From NCBI GenBank assembly GCA_013399875.1, contig VXAZ01018984.1, positions 1,852,100-1,916,099 on the forward strand: a DNA stretch of 64,000 nucleotides, read 5' to 3'. The notes beneath the pieces were generated by a model. It did no database searches. It saw only the letters and a program-made list of their open reading frames with translations, and was not told the DNA's origin. Numbering within the stretch: the first letter of the stretch is position 1; every line of letters begins with the position of its first letter. The stretch is from Gymnorhina tibicen (Eukaryota > Chordata > Aves > Passeriformes > Artamidae). The position numbers and the translations under genes were made by a program. Positions 23,601-38,600 of this stretch are shown here, piece by piece.

Positions 23601-26600
23601 TACAATCAAACCACAACAGCTGCAAAAAAAATTTCACCCTTTTGTAAATTAATTATATCACTCCGCATCTAATACGGCAACTTTGGCAATACCAGCTCCT
23701 TCACTCTAAGAGGACTTTAATTTACACTTTGTCTTTCCTGGCTTAGGTATATTTATTAGACATCAAAGCATATATACCCAGTTTAGTTATCACTTATCTT
23801 TTGCACGTGCAAAGACATAGTGCAACAGGGTGAAAGTCTAACTTTGTACCACTAACTTTCAACTGCAGGTAAAAGGGGAGATTGGCTATTGCTCCACAGT
23901 TCAAATGCAGTTTAAGAGCTACCCATAACCCCTTCTAATCCATATTTCCAAACCCAAGACCATCGCTATTATCAAAACAGTTTGGGGACTAGCTTAGAAA
24001 GGCTATCCAGCCTTTTAGTATCTGAAATCCTGAAGTCCTTTTAGGAAACTACACATTTTGAACTATTAAAAATTTGAGTTTCATATACCACAGGAATAAA
24101 AATCTGAGTGATTAAGGTGCATATTTTTCAGTGCCAATCAGGAAGGCACTGAAAGTAATGTCAGGGTCACATCCACCAGCAAAAAGCTATCAAGCCTCTT
24201 GAAGAAGAGATGTGGCAGCCTTATTTACTTTTTGGTCAAATGCAATAGAAAAGCCAGAAACTCTGTAGGACAGAGTCCGTATGGACATTTAAATCAGAAA
24301 GGAGAAAAGGAAGAATGTAAATCTGTGGTTAACATTAAACTGAGACTGCTGTTGCTGCTCTACCTTAAAGGGAAAAAATGCCCATACTAGTGGAGAGCAA
24401 CAGCTCACAACTCTGAGTTTATGTTTGACATCACCTTGTTCAAAGCATCCTTGGAGAGAAGGTATTTTCAAACAGTGCATGTTTATGACACAGTGCTCCA
24501 TCGAATAGAAGTGGTAATTTGCCCATCCTAGGCTATTTGGAGTTTGAATCCTGTGTCTACAAAACTACTCTGTAACTTTGTGATTGATGGGGGAAAAAAA
24601 AAATCTATGTTCTACCACAGAGTGCATGTAAAAATAAAACATATTTATTTTTAGTGTTTGGCTCTAGGTGGAAGTGTGAAGATAAAAATAACTTCAGGAA
24701 AAAAGGTTAAAAAAAGTTTAGGGTGCATGATAATCTTAAAGCAGCAAACTCAGGTCTCCTGAGAACCACCCCTGCCGAGCCTCACCCAAGTCTTTACTCA
24801 CCCCTACAGCAGCACATGACAACACAGGACATATGTCTGATCCACACGGATCTTTCAGAGAAAATCTAGCATCAGACAGACACACACTCACAGACATGAA
24901 AACCAACAGCTTAACGGGGCTTCAAAATGGCACATATGTGAAACATCACCTTCGAGTTACACCGTATGCACAGCACATCTTTAAATACTGGCGTGACAAT
25001 TGAGCAGTCGGGGCTTTGTGAGGTATTTCAAATTGGTGGCAAAACCCTTGCTCTCTTAGCTTCTTTCACCGCTCTGGCCATGAAGCCCCTCCTAGAGCCC
25101 ATCAGGAGGTGAGGGTGTATTTGCCTCCATTTGTGCTCAGCTCACGATGCTGGAAGCTGTAGCTGCTTTTGTTTTGGAAGGTGGGACAAGGACAGGGCAA
25201 AAAATCTCTGCCAGGAAACATCATGGTGACAACAGCTATCATTCTGGAAAAAACAAGCTTCTTCTTTCTTGAAAACAAATTCCACAAAAAGTATTCTTGC
25301 TACCCATCACGTACTCTTGCTTAAAGCAAACTACTGGTATAAACCAGTTCTTGAAATATCTGACACATCTTCACCCACAATGCAACATCTCTCCCCTGGG
25401 AAACACTGCAAGCAACTCTTCTGCCACAAAGAAGTCACCATCACCTTGTTGACTGCATAACTCCAGAGTGATCGATCTCCTACAAGTAACACCCATGTGT
25501 TATAAACATCAGCAGAAACTTGAGAAACCAGATCCTCTGGTATAATTCCATCTCCCCTAGACTCAGTATGGCATTTGTTGTAGCTCAGTGAACACCTGCA
25601 ATACCATTTGAGAGACGATACTGAGGCTTTAAGAATTGATTTTTTCCCAATTTGGCTCAAAACACAAAACATTTTGAAATCCTGCACAAACAGAAAGGAT
25701 TGTTCTTCACCTACCTCTAAGGATTGGTCCAATTTATGAGCACAGTCTACAACCAACAGTGCTACATTTCCCGGAGCTGTGAGAGCTACCAGAGCTACAT
25801 TACTACACTGGGGCTGCTCTGTGTTTTGGTTTGGGTTTTATTTGTTAAGGCAGGGCCCTCTGAGTCATCTGAACTAGAAGTGGAAGAGAAGCCAGTTTAG
25901 GGTGAGAAAGCAGAGGAAAGAAAGAATGTAACATACACAGACTACTCTGTCACTGTCCAGGCTTGTTACAGAGGTAGCTCTTCAGCAAACTTCACAGACA
26001 GGCAAGTGGAAGAAACTACTTTTGACAAATAATCTAAATGCACATACCATGCACCTTTATTTTCTTCCCTTCCAAAGAGAACTCCAAGTACTGTTTCCAA
26101 GTAAGCAGAAAACCTCAAGCTATCAAGTCAGGTTTCCAAAACACCAGTGCAGTATAATTTTTAATGAAAATGCATCTTTTTTTGCATTTGTTAAATGTTC
26201 CTTCAAACACCTGAAGTTCCCGAACTCTCTGGATAAAACCAACACTCCTTTTATTCTCTGAAGTGGCATTATCACTGTTCTGCTAACCCTGTGTTCCTTA
26301 ATTAGCTTTCACTAACAGTTCCAGTTTTATACCAGCTACAGCATCTTTTCCACACATGCACCTCTCTTTGCTAAGTACAACTTATTGCTAATTCTACCCA
26401 CTTCTAGAGGATAGTACAAGAGGATAAGGGAAGAGTAACTTCCGACTTCTACTGAAGAAACAATATTTACGGAAAATACCTATAAATCTGGAATTCTTTC
26501 AATACATATGAGAGAAAAAAATTGTTCTAGTTAGTAACACTCAAGTCAGCAGTTAATTATTATTCATTGTTCTGTGACTATCTGTATATTCTCATGTATT

Positions 26601-29600
26601 ACATACATCTACACATATATTTTACACTTGTTTCATCACTAGAGCAGGCTATTCAGAATGCCATTATGGAAAATACTTGTAACAGATCTTTTCTCCAGAC
26701 CTGCTCCTTTCCACTCTTCTTGGCACTAAAGGTTGGAAAACTTTGTCCTGATAGTGGTTAAAGTCTGAATGAATAGCAAACCAGAGAATTCAATTCAAGT
26801 TCAAGTCTGATTTAAAAACAAGTTATGGTCAGCTTTTTGTGTATCAAACCTAAATACATACTAGAGAGATAGGACTAACATTTCAATGTCAATTTTTGCT
26901 AAATTTAAGTCATGCTCAAAAACTGAACATTTACAGCATCTACTGAAAGTGACAGACTACACTTCCATTGGAAACCAGGCACTGAATTTGTTAAGAGAAG
27001 ATTAGAAATTATAATTTTCTTAGACAATAGCATTGAGCACGCATTCATTGCAGTGTGTTTATCCAAACCCAAAACTGGGCCCCAAATCTTAATAATATGG
27101 CATCTAAGTGCAGCTTAATGCTTTCTTGAAATAAAACTAGGGTAATACATTATATAGATAATAACTTATATCTTCACAGCTTAAATAAAAAAAATTCTAA
27201 AACCATGTAAAATTTTATACAGGTTACCAGAAAATGAACTAGATTTCAATAGAACAAGAATATTTCTTTCCTACAAGCATTCAAGTGGGCTCTAAGCTCC
27301 ACCACAACATACAAACACATCTTTTTGTAGCAGAAGAAAACAAACACAATTATATGCCATTTCTAAAAATCACTCCTCACCAATCTGAAAAGGGAAATGT
27401 GTTTCACAATCATACTAGTGGAAGCATCCTCACTTAATATTCAGTTACTTACAGATGTGTTGTCCAGCCTGCAAGATCTCCGCTGTCCATGATAAGGTGA
27501 TTTCCATCCAAGAGCCCCAAGGGGCTGCTGGAGAAGGCAGGTGTTGGAGACTGGGAAGAAAGAGAATCCGTGCTCCCAGTTGGGGTGTCTTCTCTGGGAG
27601 AGCTGTGACTGTCAGCTAGAAAAGAGAGCACAAGTCAGAAGGATACTCAAGGAATCATCTCATAAAGCAAAAGAATCTGCCTTGGAGATAATGTCCTGAA
27701 ATCTGTAAGAGAAGAAGCCTTACTGTCCCATTTCCACCAGGTATTTTGGAGGACAAGCAATCTCCCAGTATTTCCCCAACAGCTATCATTGCACAATTTC
27801 CCCCATGGTTCTCTCCAGGCTTTCTTCACATACAACATATTCCCAGTCCCCTTTTTCAGTACGTGTTTTATTTGAATGAAATGCTAAATTTTGGGGAGGT
27901 AGTTTTAGACAAAGGCATCACTTCATATAAGAAAATAGTTTAGGATATGCACATTTGCATGCCTTCCTAAAAACACAGTCTCTAAAGATAATTTAACACA
28001 TATTTGAGGAAGTGATTGCTCTCAAATACAATAAGCACAGTCTTCCCAAACATGAAACAATGACATTTAGAAAGGTCAGAATAAGCAAGAGATCTCTAAC
28101 AAACACACAATACCCAAGAATGTTACTTTTATTACTCCTTTTTAATGGTGTTACTTTCAAGAGAGCTCACTGTATTCCGATCTACTATTTGTTTTCATGG
28201 GCTACTCTTAGGCTATCACTCGAGAGGCAACATATTCAGATATGATTGATTAGGAAAACATTAAAGGAACACCACTCCTATCCCAAGGACAGTAAGATAA
28301 AGTTACAATGTGTCACAGCAGTCACTGCAAACCCTGCTGACACATCAAGCCAAACAGCACGTTCTTCACTGAAAAGCTAACCTTCACCCACACAGCTTTT
28401 CCCCTTCAGTCTTTACTTTTTTAAACATCAGCTGTACCTTTCATAAATTCTAAAGGAGTTGCATGAAATGAGGATGTTTGCAAACATTAAAGTATCCAGC
28501 ACAGCTAAGCCAGAAGTCTCAAATGGAGCCTGTAGCTGCTTTCAATATATTAATATTTAACGGTAATAAGGATCAGTTCCAGCCACCCTTCACAAGGCTC
28601 CCAGCATCCTTTCCTCCGTCCATCCTACTCCCAGTAGGACTACTGAACACAACCCCCAGGCCTGCCAAATAACACCACCAGAAAAATCTAGAGCGCATTA
28701 GATACCGCTGCCCCCAGAGTCTTTGTAAAAGAGTTCTGCTCTTTAGGAGCCAGAAGTTTTTTGGGAAAAAATGAACAACTAAGTCCTAACACAGCATCGA
28801 AATAATATAATCAAAAGCTGTTAAAATACTGTGCTGGCTTGACAAGCTATATCTCCAGTAATACACATATACAGTAATATACAAGATGAAGTCCTGTACA
28901 ACATTACTTTCTAAGTCTAAATGAATTAACATCTGCTCAGGGAACAACCGAGCTTACTTCTACTCCATCAAGCTAAGCAGTACTGTTGCAGTGATTTCTT
29001 TCTTTTTTTTTTTTTCCTAATTAACTGAAAGTGCAACACCACCACAAAAAAATGTGGACAATGAAAAGCCACCCTCTCTGGATAAAATCCTTCTCACAAC
29101 CCTATTACAGCCTCAGCCAGCTCAACTCCTTCTGCTACAAAAGCTTGAAGTTAGCACAGCCCTCAGCTGCTTTCCCAGCCATCTCATCCTCATCCCCTCC
29201 CAGCAGCTCTCAGAGAACAACTTCCCTAGAGAGTAAAATGACATACAAGTAAAAACAGTGAAATTATAAAAGTGATCATCTGGAAATTTCTCCCCAAGCA
29301 GCTGCTAATTTAAGGATCTAAATTAGCCCGTAGTACCAAAGTGTGATATGCTCTGAAGAGGAGAACATTAACCTGGGAAAGTGAGTCACTTGCACTGTGG
29401 CCCAATCCTGCTCACCTGGCACCTCCCCACTGCACCAAGGCCACGGTGCTGCTGCTTAACATTTACATGACATGAGAATCACAGGAGTGTCAGGTAAAAA
29501 CTAATTAACTACATCTCATTTGCAGATGTATTTGTCACAGTGATAAACATCTGAGAGATTAGACAGTGGTACTGCAACCTTACTTCATAAATTCCTTAGA

Positions 29601-32600
29601 ACTAGACTTAAATCCTTGTCATCCATCACAATTTCTTTTCAAAGTAGTAGTAGTAGTAGCACAACCTAGATTATCAAACTGTATACACCGTATTCGGTGG
29701 CCACGTTTACCTCAACCATTCACTTAGCATTACTAAAGCACAGTTGAAAGGAATATTAATCTGTTTTTTAATATTACAAATACAACCAATTCACAGCACC
29801 TCCCTACAGAAAGCAGAGGATATTCTGTTGACTTGTTTCTCAGAACACATAGAAAAAGTTAAGAAAAAAGAACACTAAAAACTTCAGTCACGCACAGCAG
29901 AGCCAACATTGGAGACTGTAGTATACAGGCGATTATGTTTGACATTATCATAAATTAAACTGTGTGTTAAATCTTTCCTCAAATTTTACTTCTTCCTTCC
30001 TGAGCCAGCGTTTTCTCACAGTCTGTACTGCACTGAACTCCCAAAATTAAGACTGGGTTTTGAACACAAAAAACAAATCAGGTATTTAAACAGGAAAATG
30101 CCTGCTAAATTCTATGGGATTAAGTAAAAACCCTCTAAAAACATGTTTAAAGACACTTTACATTTCTGATGTCTTCAATTATCTCCTTTTGTAAAGCAAA
30201 ACAGTATTTTTATTCAGGAAGAGACAATTCTGTGTAACTGCAAATACAGATGACTAATGACCATCTAGCACATTTTCATGATTAAAAACAATATGCGCTC
30301 CAAACCTAAGTCTTCAAAATATAGGGTCATTGCTATGATTTCAACAGCACAAAAAGACCTCACCCTCTATGTCAGTGCCAAAAGTTCTGCTAACTTCAGA
30401 AATTATAGTAACTCCTGTACATGGCAGAGGCCATAGAACTCTGCCTCATTATCTGTTTATTCAGCTTAATAACCTGCTTTTGATTAATGCCCATCTCACA
30501 TTGGGGTCAAACTACATCTTCCAAATAGTCATTGTCTGAAAACATCAGTAGATGATAAAGGGAATGAAGAATCAATTGGTTACTAATTAACATACTCGCC
30601 AATCAATGCATGTACCTTGACTTTGTTAGGCCTTATTTTCAGGCATGACCCATGTAATATGCATTACTAATTATTATATTACCTCTCATACCATGTTTTT
30701 GTGGTGTGTGACAGTATTTCAATGATCTCCTTTTGAAGTTTAACACAATCTCTTACTTTTGCAGCTTTGGAATCACACATCTATTTTATAAAGCTGTTAC
30801 AATTTCCCAGTGTTCCCTCTGAAAAGGCTACATCAGATGTGATTCTGTGGGGTTTTGTTGTGGTTGCATCAGAACAACATTCAGCGTTAATTCCACTGCT
30901 TACTCCTACTCTTCAATCCTGTTTGTACATCCAGGGCTGACACTTGTTTCTGCCACGGCTTTAAATTAATAATATGATGAGGTGACTGCCCTCTGTGACC
31001 AACAGACTTAGCAGAGTCATTGTTTCTAAGGATGTGCTCCATTCTGAAACTTTGGGCTGCATTTTCCCTCTAAAACCTGTACATTTGTTCCTCAATACAA
31101 CCAAGTTTATTTTGTTTGAATGGGTGCAGCTTAGCACACAGCCACAACCCCTACTGCCTGTCATTATTTGCAATTCTCCTAACTTTGTCCCATGTGCAAA
31201 TATATTGTCAAAGATTTGTATTTACCTTTCTAAATATTGCTACTCCATTAGCATTCCTCCAGTTGCTTCAAACTTCTTCAGCAAGCTACAAGATGTTTTA
31301 AAAATTAACATTACCAAGCTATACAACCCCATGACCAGAGACCTTTTTTCAGACAAGTTAGGTGACTTTGCATTATTCAAAATATTCACCTAGCAACAGG
31401 TCTACCTGTGAGCATTTCTGCTTGATCACACATTGATTATCACAACTAAGTTCTTCTTGACACTTCTTCAAAACTGGTAACATACATTGACTTCTAGCTA
31501 TTTCCTCTTTTCCCAACCCCCTGCCCTTTTCCTGTATTTTGCTTTGTAGAACCAGTAAAGACTCTAAGCTGCTGGAAAGCTGCCTTGTAAGTTTTCACAT
31601 GGTTTGTTTCTTAAAGTGTGTATTAAGGACATTGCTGGAACTGAATCAGCTTTATGGGTTTCCTTTTACCTAAGAAGTCAGGGGCTCCTAATATTGATAG
31701 TCTAGTATTTTTTACTGTTTCTCTCCTCTCACTCCTCTTTATCTCCAGCATTGTTCTCCAGTGAGCAGCATTGTCAGGTCTCCCACTCCTATGAAAACAC
31801 TGACTGCCACATTGGACTGACAGGTCCTTTCGAAGAGGAGCTCCAGAAATTTCCTATTCTTCTTTCCTACCACTTGAATTCCAGTGAGCTCTTACCTTAT
31901 AAAACATGCAAGATGTGATTTCCTTTAAAGCTCATTTACATTATTCTTTGAGCATACAGTTTGGTGTTCTTGGTGCCTTCACCTTCTCCTTCTAAAAATG
32001 TCAATCCCCCTCCTTTTTCTCTCCTATTATACTCATTTTTGGGTGCCAAAGAGTGCCTGAACAGATGAAGGACATGAGGGTTCTCAGTACAAAAGCAGTC
32101 AGTCTGTATGACATCTCACAAATTTCTGTCAACATTCCAGCCATCAACTCTTCACCTTTCCTTCGTCATATTTGTGGGAAGGCTCTGAGTGCCTTCAGCT
32201 TGGCCATCTTTCTAGAGCTGCCATCAAGCTGCTTCTACAATTCATGTCCTCATCCTACGCAAATAGGTGTAAGATTCAATTTTACTCTCAAGAGAGTTTA
32301 AAACTTGTTTCACATTCTCACCACCTTTTGCATACTATTTAAATTTTTTGACTGCTTGGATCCTTTTAAACTGTCATGTAAATTATCTTCTTGTTTCACT
32401 GATCTAATCACAACGCTCATCCAAGCCTTTGAGCTTTCACCGTGCCTCTGCAACAGACACCCTCTGCTTTGCCTTTATGGCTGTTCATAGTTCAGACCAG
32501 CCCCATCTAGAAAATAATAAATATCTTAGGGTGATCCTAACAGTTTACTGGTGTATCTAGCTGGTACTACTCACCCTTCCGTTTCTAACCCAAATATCCT

Positions 32601-35600
32601 TCCTCCTTCCCCTCTTCCCTGCCTCATGTCACCCTTTTTCATAATGACAGATACGCACAAAGTACCTGCACAGATGAAGACCTACCTCATCCAGCTTTTC
32701 TCTAGCAGATACATAAACCCTCAATTCCTTTTGCCTGTTATCTGGAGGAGTCCCAGATAGTAAAGGCTCTCAGACCCTCCTTACCAGAAATCTGAACTCA
32801 GCTTCTACCTAACTGAGCATGACATGTCTCCCCACTGCCTTTTTTTCTCCTTTTTCCATCTGGCTAGTCTAAGAATACTTTTTGTTGGCATCCAAGGTTG
32901 AAGAAAAAAAACCTGAAATACTTTGGCAGTGTCAATAATCAGATCCTTACTTTACTCTGAGAATTCTAAATAAGAAAAAAGCACTTGTATTAAGAACCAT
33001 GAAAAGCAGAGAGTTAACACTATCAGTTACTTGCTTAAGTGACAGTTTTCTTCCAACTTCAGCTTAAGTAAACTGATGAATTACATGCTTTAATGTTAAA
33101 AGCAAGACTAATCTTTAATGCCAACAGTACAACCAATGCCTATAGTTTAAGGGTAACCAGAGAATGAAAACAGTTTATGGAAGAGAATTTTTCTGGAGTA
33201 AATGAGGAATGTATGGCTGTTTCTGTTGAGATACACAGAACAGGCCAAACAGAACAGTCATATATGTTGTAGGTGGTCATTGCATAGGCAAGTCGTGGTA
33301 AAATAAGAGGATAAAAATCCATCTTGTTAACTTTGACACAAACAGGTTGAGTCATAGACAAGGGATGATGGGGAGAATTACTGAGGAGAATAGGTTAAAG
33401 ATGCTGCAAAATGCCTGTTGCCACCTTCAAGTCTGACATTTTCTGCAACACGAGGTGGGGAAGCAGCAGCTGCACTGCTGTGCAGCCACCCATCCTCCCC
33501 CATCAGCATCACAGCTGCATCCCGCTCTGAGATAACAAACATTCGTTCCCCATAAATAGCTAACTTCCCACAATACTGCAGAAGTTCAACCAAGTAGAAA
33601 GTAGCTTTGCTCTTACGTTAATTTGTGGTTATGTACTATGCTTTCATTTTAACAGGAATCGCATAGATTAGGAATAGAAAAGAAATATCGGTATCATAAA
33701 TATCCTTGATCAAGCAAGTACTTAGCTCCAAGTGTTAGATCTTCAGCACCTACAGAAAACAGACACAAAAAACATAACCAAAGTTGCCTCACACAGTTAA
33801 TAAATCTTTAAATGATCCCATGAAACAACGTACCAACTAACCTGGAAAGGATTCAGCCATTCCTGGAAAGCTAAAAGTAACTCCATTGGAGAAAGTTTTC
33901 TGTGATAGTGATCAGAGGACTCTGCAGTCAAGAACAGCCTTTTCTAGATGCAGGGCTGCCCCCTTTATTCGTTACTTACAGTACCACTCATCCTGTGGTA
34001 AATCACACTAAACACCAGGTGAACTCAGACATTCTTCTACTTCTTCAGGTTTTTTTAAGGTTTTCTGAATTAATGAAGCCAAGTCATCTGTTTCTGAGTA
34101 AATTAGGAAACTGTGTACTTTTATTTGTCATGCCACTAAAACTGGTCAATTGTTTATTACTCACCTCCAAACCACAGAAACTGTGCTTTTTAAACACATT
34201 TCCAAACCAAGGTGAAAGCTTGACTGAAAGCCAATAGTCACCTATTATTTGGTTAAAAAAGTAATCATAGTGAATGCTAAAGCTAAAGAAGAGAGTCATT
34301 TCACTGCTCCTGAATAACGGGTATTTTGGAGGTCAGATTCTTGTAAACGCTCAGAAAAATAGATTTGTATTACCACATTCCATTATCCAAAAGTACCCAT
34401 TAACATCCCCAGCATGTAGCAAATCCTGTACACTGCAGCATTGCCTTGCTATGCAGTTCGTTCTTACATAAATTTAAACATCATAGACTCATCCAGCCTA
34501 AAGCCAGCAGAGCTAATGGACAGCAGACAACCCACTTTCCCATCAGTTTCATGCTGTCACACAGAACACATGCAGCAAGAATCAGACCCCTGTGCCAGCT
34601 ACTTTTTTTCTCTCAGACAAAATAATTAACACAATTATTCAAGCTGACTACAGTTTTACCTAGATAAAGACCAACTTTGATACATTTTTCAAATGTGCAC
34701 ATGTAGCAGCATGTGTACCTTAGGCACAAAGTAGCTTTCCTGTGGAAAGGTTGTTTTTCCCAACTCCATAATGGTTCAGATACGTCAGAAAAAGGAGGAA
34801 GCCATGCTAGACAGAATTTGCCTCAAGACTGGATGATGCAACTCAAGAACTGTAGCCAAAAAGGCCACACGATGTTTGAGTTGGGGCTAGGAAAGGGAAA
34901 GAAATGTGCTCATCTGCAAATTACTTAGGGGCAAATGGAGTTCGGGGACCATCATCCTGTCCTGGCCTCCTCCTTTTTGGTATTTTTTTGTCCATTTTTA
35001 AAATGCAAAGTTCAATTTTAAACAAGATACACTTACCCTGTATCATTAAACAATTAACCAGCAAAAATTAAGCAATTATGTCAATAAATATCCCCCTTAC
35101 TTCAGGTCATCTCTCAAAATTCAGGATAAATACTGCTTGGATTATTTTACATCAATAAAATCCCACAGATACATAGCCTTTTGCTGAGCAAGCTAAAACT
35201 AAAATGGGTAAAGAATCCCAATTTATTCCTCAAGCCGGGGAAAAACAATTCAAGACAGAGTCACAGATACAACACTGGGATGTTAATTATATCACATAAT
35301 TAAATTTTGAAACACAACAGAAATCAGATAGAAGCCTGCAGAGGGGTTCCTCTTTTGATTTGTGTACACCATGATAACAAGAGCATTATCTACACTCAAA
35401 GATTACTCATTTTTACCAGAGCTGGCTTGCAGGAAACCACACATGATCTCCAGCCTTACCAGGCTGGCCAGATGCCAACCAATTTCATGGCTGAAAAACG
35501 CAATGATGAACTGAAGCTACTTCCTGAAAACCCTGACAAATAGTAAGATAAATAGACTGTCCCACCGCTTTCATAGTTTTTTGGTAGCACTGAGTTTGGG

Positions 35601-38600
35601 TTTCCACCAGTCCAGGCAACATTAAGCTATGGTCCAACCCTGTATTGAAACATACAACAGAACAGCTCTAGTCTCATCCATGAGAATGGGAACTGTGAAA
35701 AACCAGAGCAGATCAAAAAGGGGTACAACCACTAGGCCTATAGTCCCCTACGTCAGAAGCACTTCTTAAATACGAGCAAAAACTCCAAGTCCATGAAAAT
35801 ATTCTTCCATGTTTCCTTTTCTGTTTTTCTGGCAATTCAGGCACCAATCAGCTGGAAGATGTGTCTGTAAGGGTCCTTCCACCCCCAAAAGGTAAGGTGT
35901 TCACAAGCTCTTTCCCTGAGCTGTTAGAAATAACATCATGCTGTTGTCTCCATTTAGCTTGCTTTACTTGCAATTACTTCCTCTGACTTCTTTTAAGAAG
36001 TTTCTCACCAATAATTCCACAACTTGGCCAATGACAAGGACTAACTGCTACCACACTGGGTATGTGATGGGTCTCTCATAAGAAAGCCACTCTGAAATAT
36101 TTTCACTATGCTGCTGCTACTTGTCTGTGCCTCCTTCCTCATTTGGTTCACCTCTCTCCTTTAGCCCTAACAGTGACTTCAGTAGAGGAATGGATCAAGA
36201 GGGATACCTATGGCTTATTAAAAAAGCTACTGAAAACAAGGTAAGGATCCCTTAGGGGAAGTTTTGTCAGTTGTTTCAACTGAACATCCAGGTGACAGGT
36301 TTGTTGATCTCCCCTAAGAACACCTTCAATCTCCCTGTTGGTTCAGCAAGTCGCAAGAACAGCTGTGAAGGGAAGAAGTGACAGTAATGTAATTCACCTT
36401 GCACTAAGTGCATCTTTCAAACGAGAAAACAGAAAATTAGGGAGAAAAAGAAGAGCAAATAGGACAAAGGCTTCCAGAGCTAATGGGCGAACAAGAATAC
36501 ATTTTTCCATACCAAATGAAAAATACTGATGGAGTGGGAGCAAAACAAGAAGAGGAATATTTTCTAACTTGCGTATCAGCCTTACAGAAAGTCCACCAGC
36601 TCTCCCCTGCAAGATATTCTCTGCTATCCTTGTCATCCGTGAAGAGAAGCAAGAGCATCCCATGTGAGGAAAACCCTAATTCAGTGAAATGCACATTCTC
36701 ATCCATAGGAAGGTGACTGAAGAGCTGAACAGCTACAAGTCTTTGTCCTACTTACACTCTTGTGTGCCAGATGAGAGAATTTACTTTTACCAATAGAGGT
36801 TGGCCAGGGCGCAGCTGGCACGGAGCAAAGACACGTCAGTGACTTCCATGCCTGGGATTAATGGCTTTTAGCATGCCAAATTGGCCCTCTTACAGCTTTA
36901 TGTGCCCCGGCATGTCTGTGTGCAGAAGGTAGAGAATTAAAGAGATGAAGGAGTATTACAGGAGATCAGAAATTTTTAATCATGTCTGGCCTCAAGGAAA
37001 GACCAACCCACTCTCCTGAATTCCCCATTCCTTCTTTAAATTCAGATTCTAGTTTTAAGTCTATTGAAGTTCCCTTCCTCTGCCCCCAACTGCTGTTATA
37101 TGCATGTGTGTGAACATGTGGATGTGTTGACATTGAACATTTCTACAGCCTCTAGATTTCTTACGCTGAAAGCAGACAAGCACTGGCAATGATACTAAGG
37201 CAATTCTCACACCAACCATCAATATCTGATAGACCTCATTCAAAAAGATGTAAAAGTTAGGAGACGTTTATTACATCACGACACAAATAGGATTTTTGGT
37301 AACAGTGCAGCAAGTAGACTGTAGCAAGTAGATTACTCACAGGGATAAAATGGCCAGACAATGTATATTGTGTATGTAAAGTATGGACCAAAATTGTTCT
37401 GTATCTCCAAAAAAAATAAGTACCTTCTATGGACCCAAAGCTTTCCAAGCAGAAGTCAACTCTCTGATAGGAAAGTAGGACCCACAATTACACAAGAAAA
37501 AGCTTTACCTTCACTGGCAGTAGCTCAAAAAGACTTTTAACTTTGTATAGCACACACATCCTACTTGCAGCCATCAGGTGGAAAAAGCTGTGATGGATCA
37601 CATAGAATTGTAGGAACTATTCTTGCAGCAAGATGAAATACAAACTGTCTGAAATTCCACACTGCAAACAGCAGTCATCCTGATCTTCCCCTCATGACTA
37701 ACATTGGTGCACTTAATTTGTGACAGCATAGCTGTGTTCTGCTCAGCTGTTAACAATAGCTTTGTAAGCAAGCGTTGCAGGGCCTTATGGCTTTTTGATA
37801 TGCCTATGTAGCTGCTTTTCTTTCCATTTCCCCTACTATGTGCCAGGTTACAGAAACACTTCCAAGCAGCACATTCAGAAATAGAAAGAGTTCAAGGCCA
37901 GGTTTCACACCTGCAACCTTGTAGTTCTGGGCTGTTCCAGCCCTGAAGACCAGTCTCATTATAAATTCAAGGCTTCCTCTAACATCCTCTAACATTTTCT
38001 GTTCAGTAGTTCCAAATGAAGTTTATGATTTTTTTACTTCTGTGTTTGGGGCAGGAAGGGATGGGGGGGAGCAGGGAGAGGGAATATTGCTATGTAGCCA
38101 TCACACATATCACATTTTACTCTGATAAAGTAATTAAATTGAATGCCACAGTAATTCATGCAAATTAATTTATCACCCAAATTAAGATGCTGTCTCACTC
38201 CAATCCCCACAAAAAAATCATAACCAGCTACTCCTATTCAACACTAACATACCATTCATAACTATGGCCTCCCTAAATACTTCAAATGGCAATATAAGTT
38301 AGCAGTGTTTTGAAGGGTTAAGTAGCAATCCTAATTTTTATTTCTTTTAGAATTCTGCAGAAGAATCTGTTTTCTAAATCACTCTAAATATAGTATTTAG
38401 TTTACAGCAACAGCAAGCTATCACAAACAGCCCATATGAGTTCCAGAGTGGGGGGACAGAACACAAATGCCCTAAAAAAGAACAATGCAGCCCCCATTTG
38501 ACACTAATGTGCTATGTCCATGTATGTGCCAAGGAGAAATTTTGTCACCTAGAGGGTATTCAAGTAGAATAAGGCATCAGCAGGCCCTGTGGTTTAAGAT

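Noticed and set aside
25331..25756. 141-codon minus-strand open frame
   Set aside because: In the gene orientation but with no family match. The flanking exons already join in frame without it.
35820..35890. Possible CR1 remnant (GGGTCCTTCCACC)
   Set aside because: Only about ten matching bases and no neighbouring CR1 blocks.
37590..37620. Possible fourth CR1 terminus (CACATAGAATTGTAGGAAC)
   Set aside because: It resembles only the terminal repeat; no GGTTGGAAGGGACC block follows.
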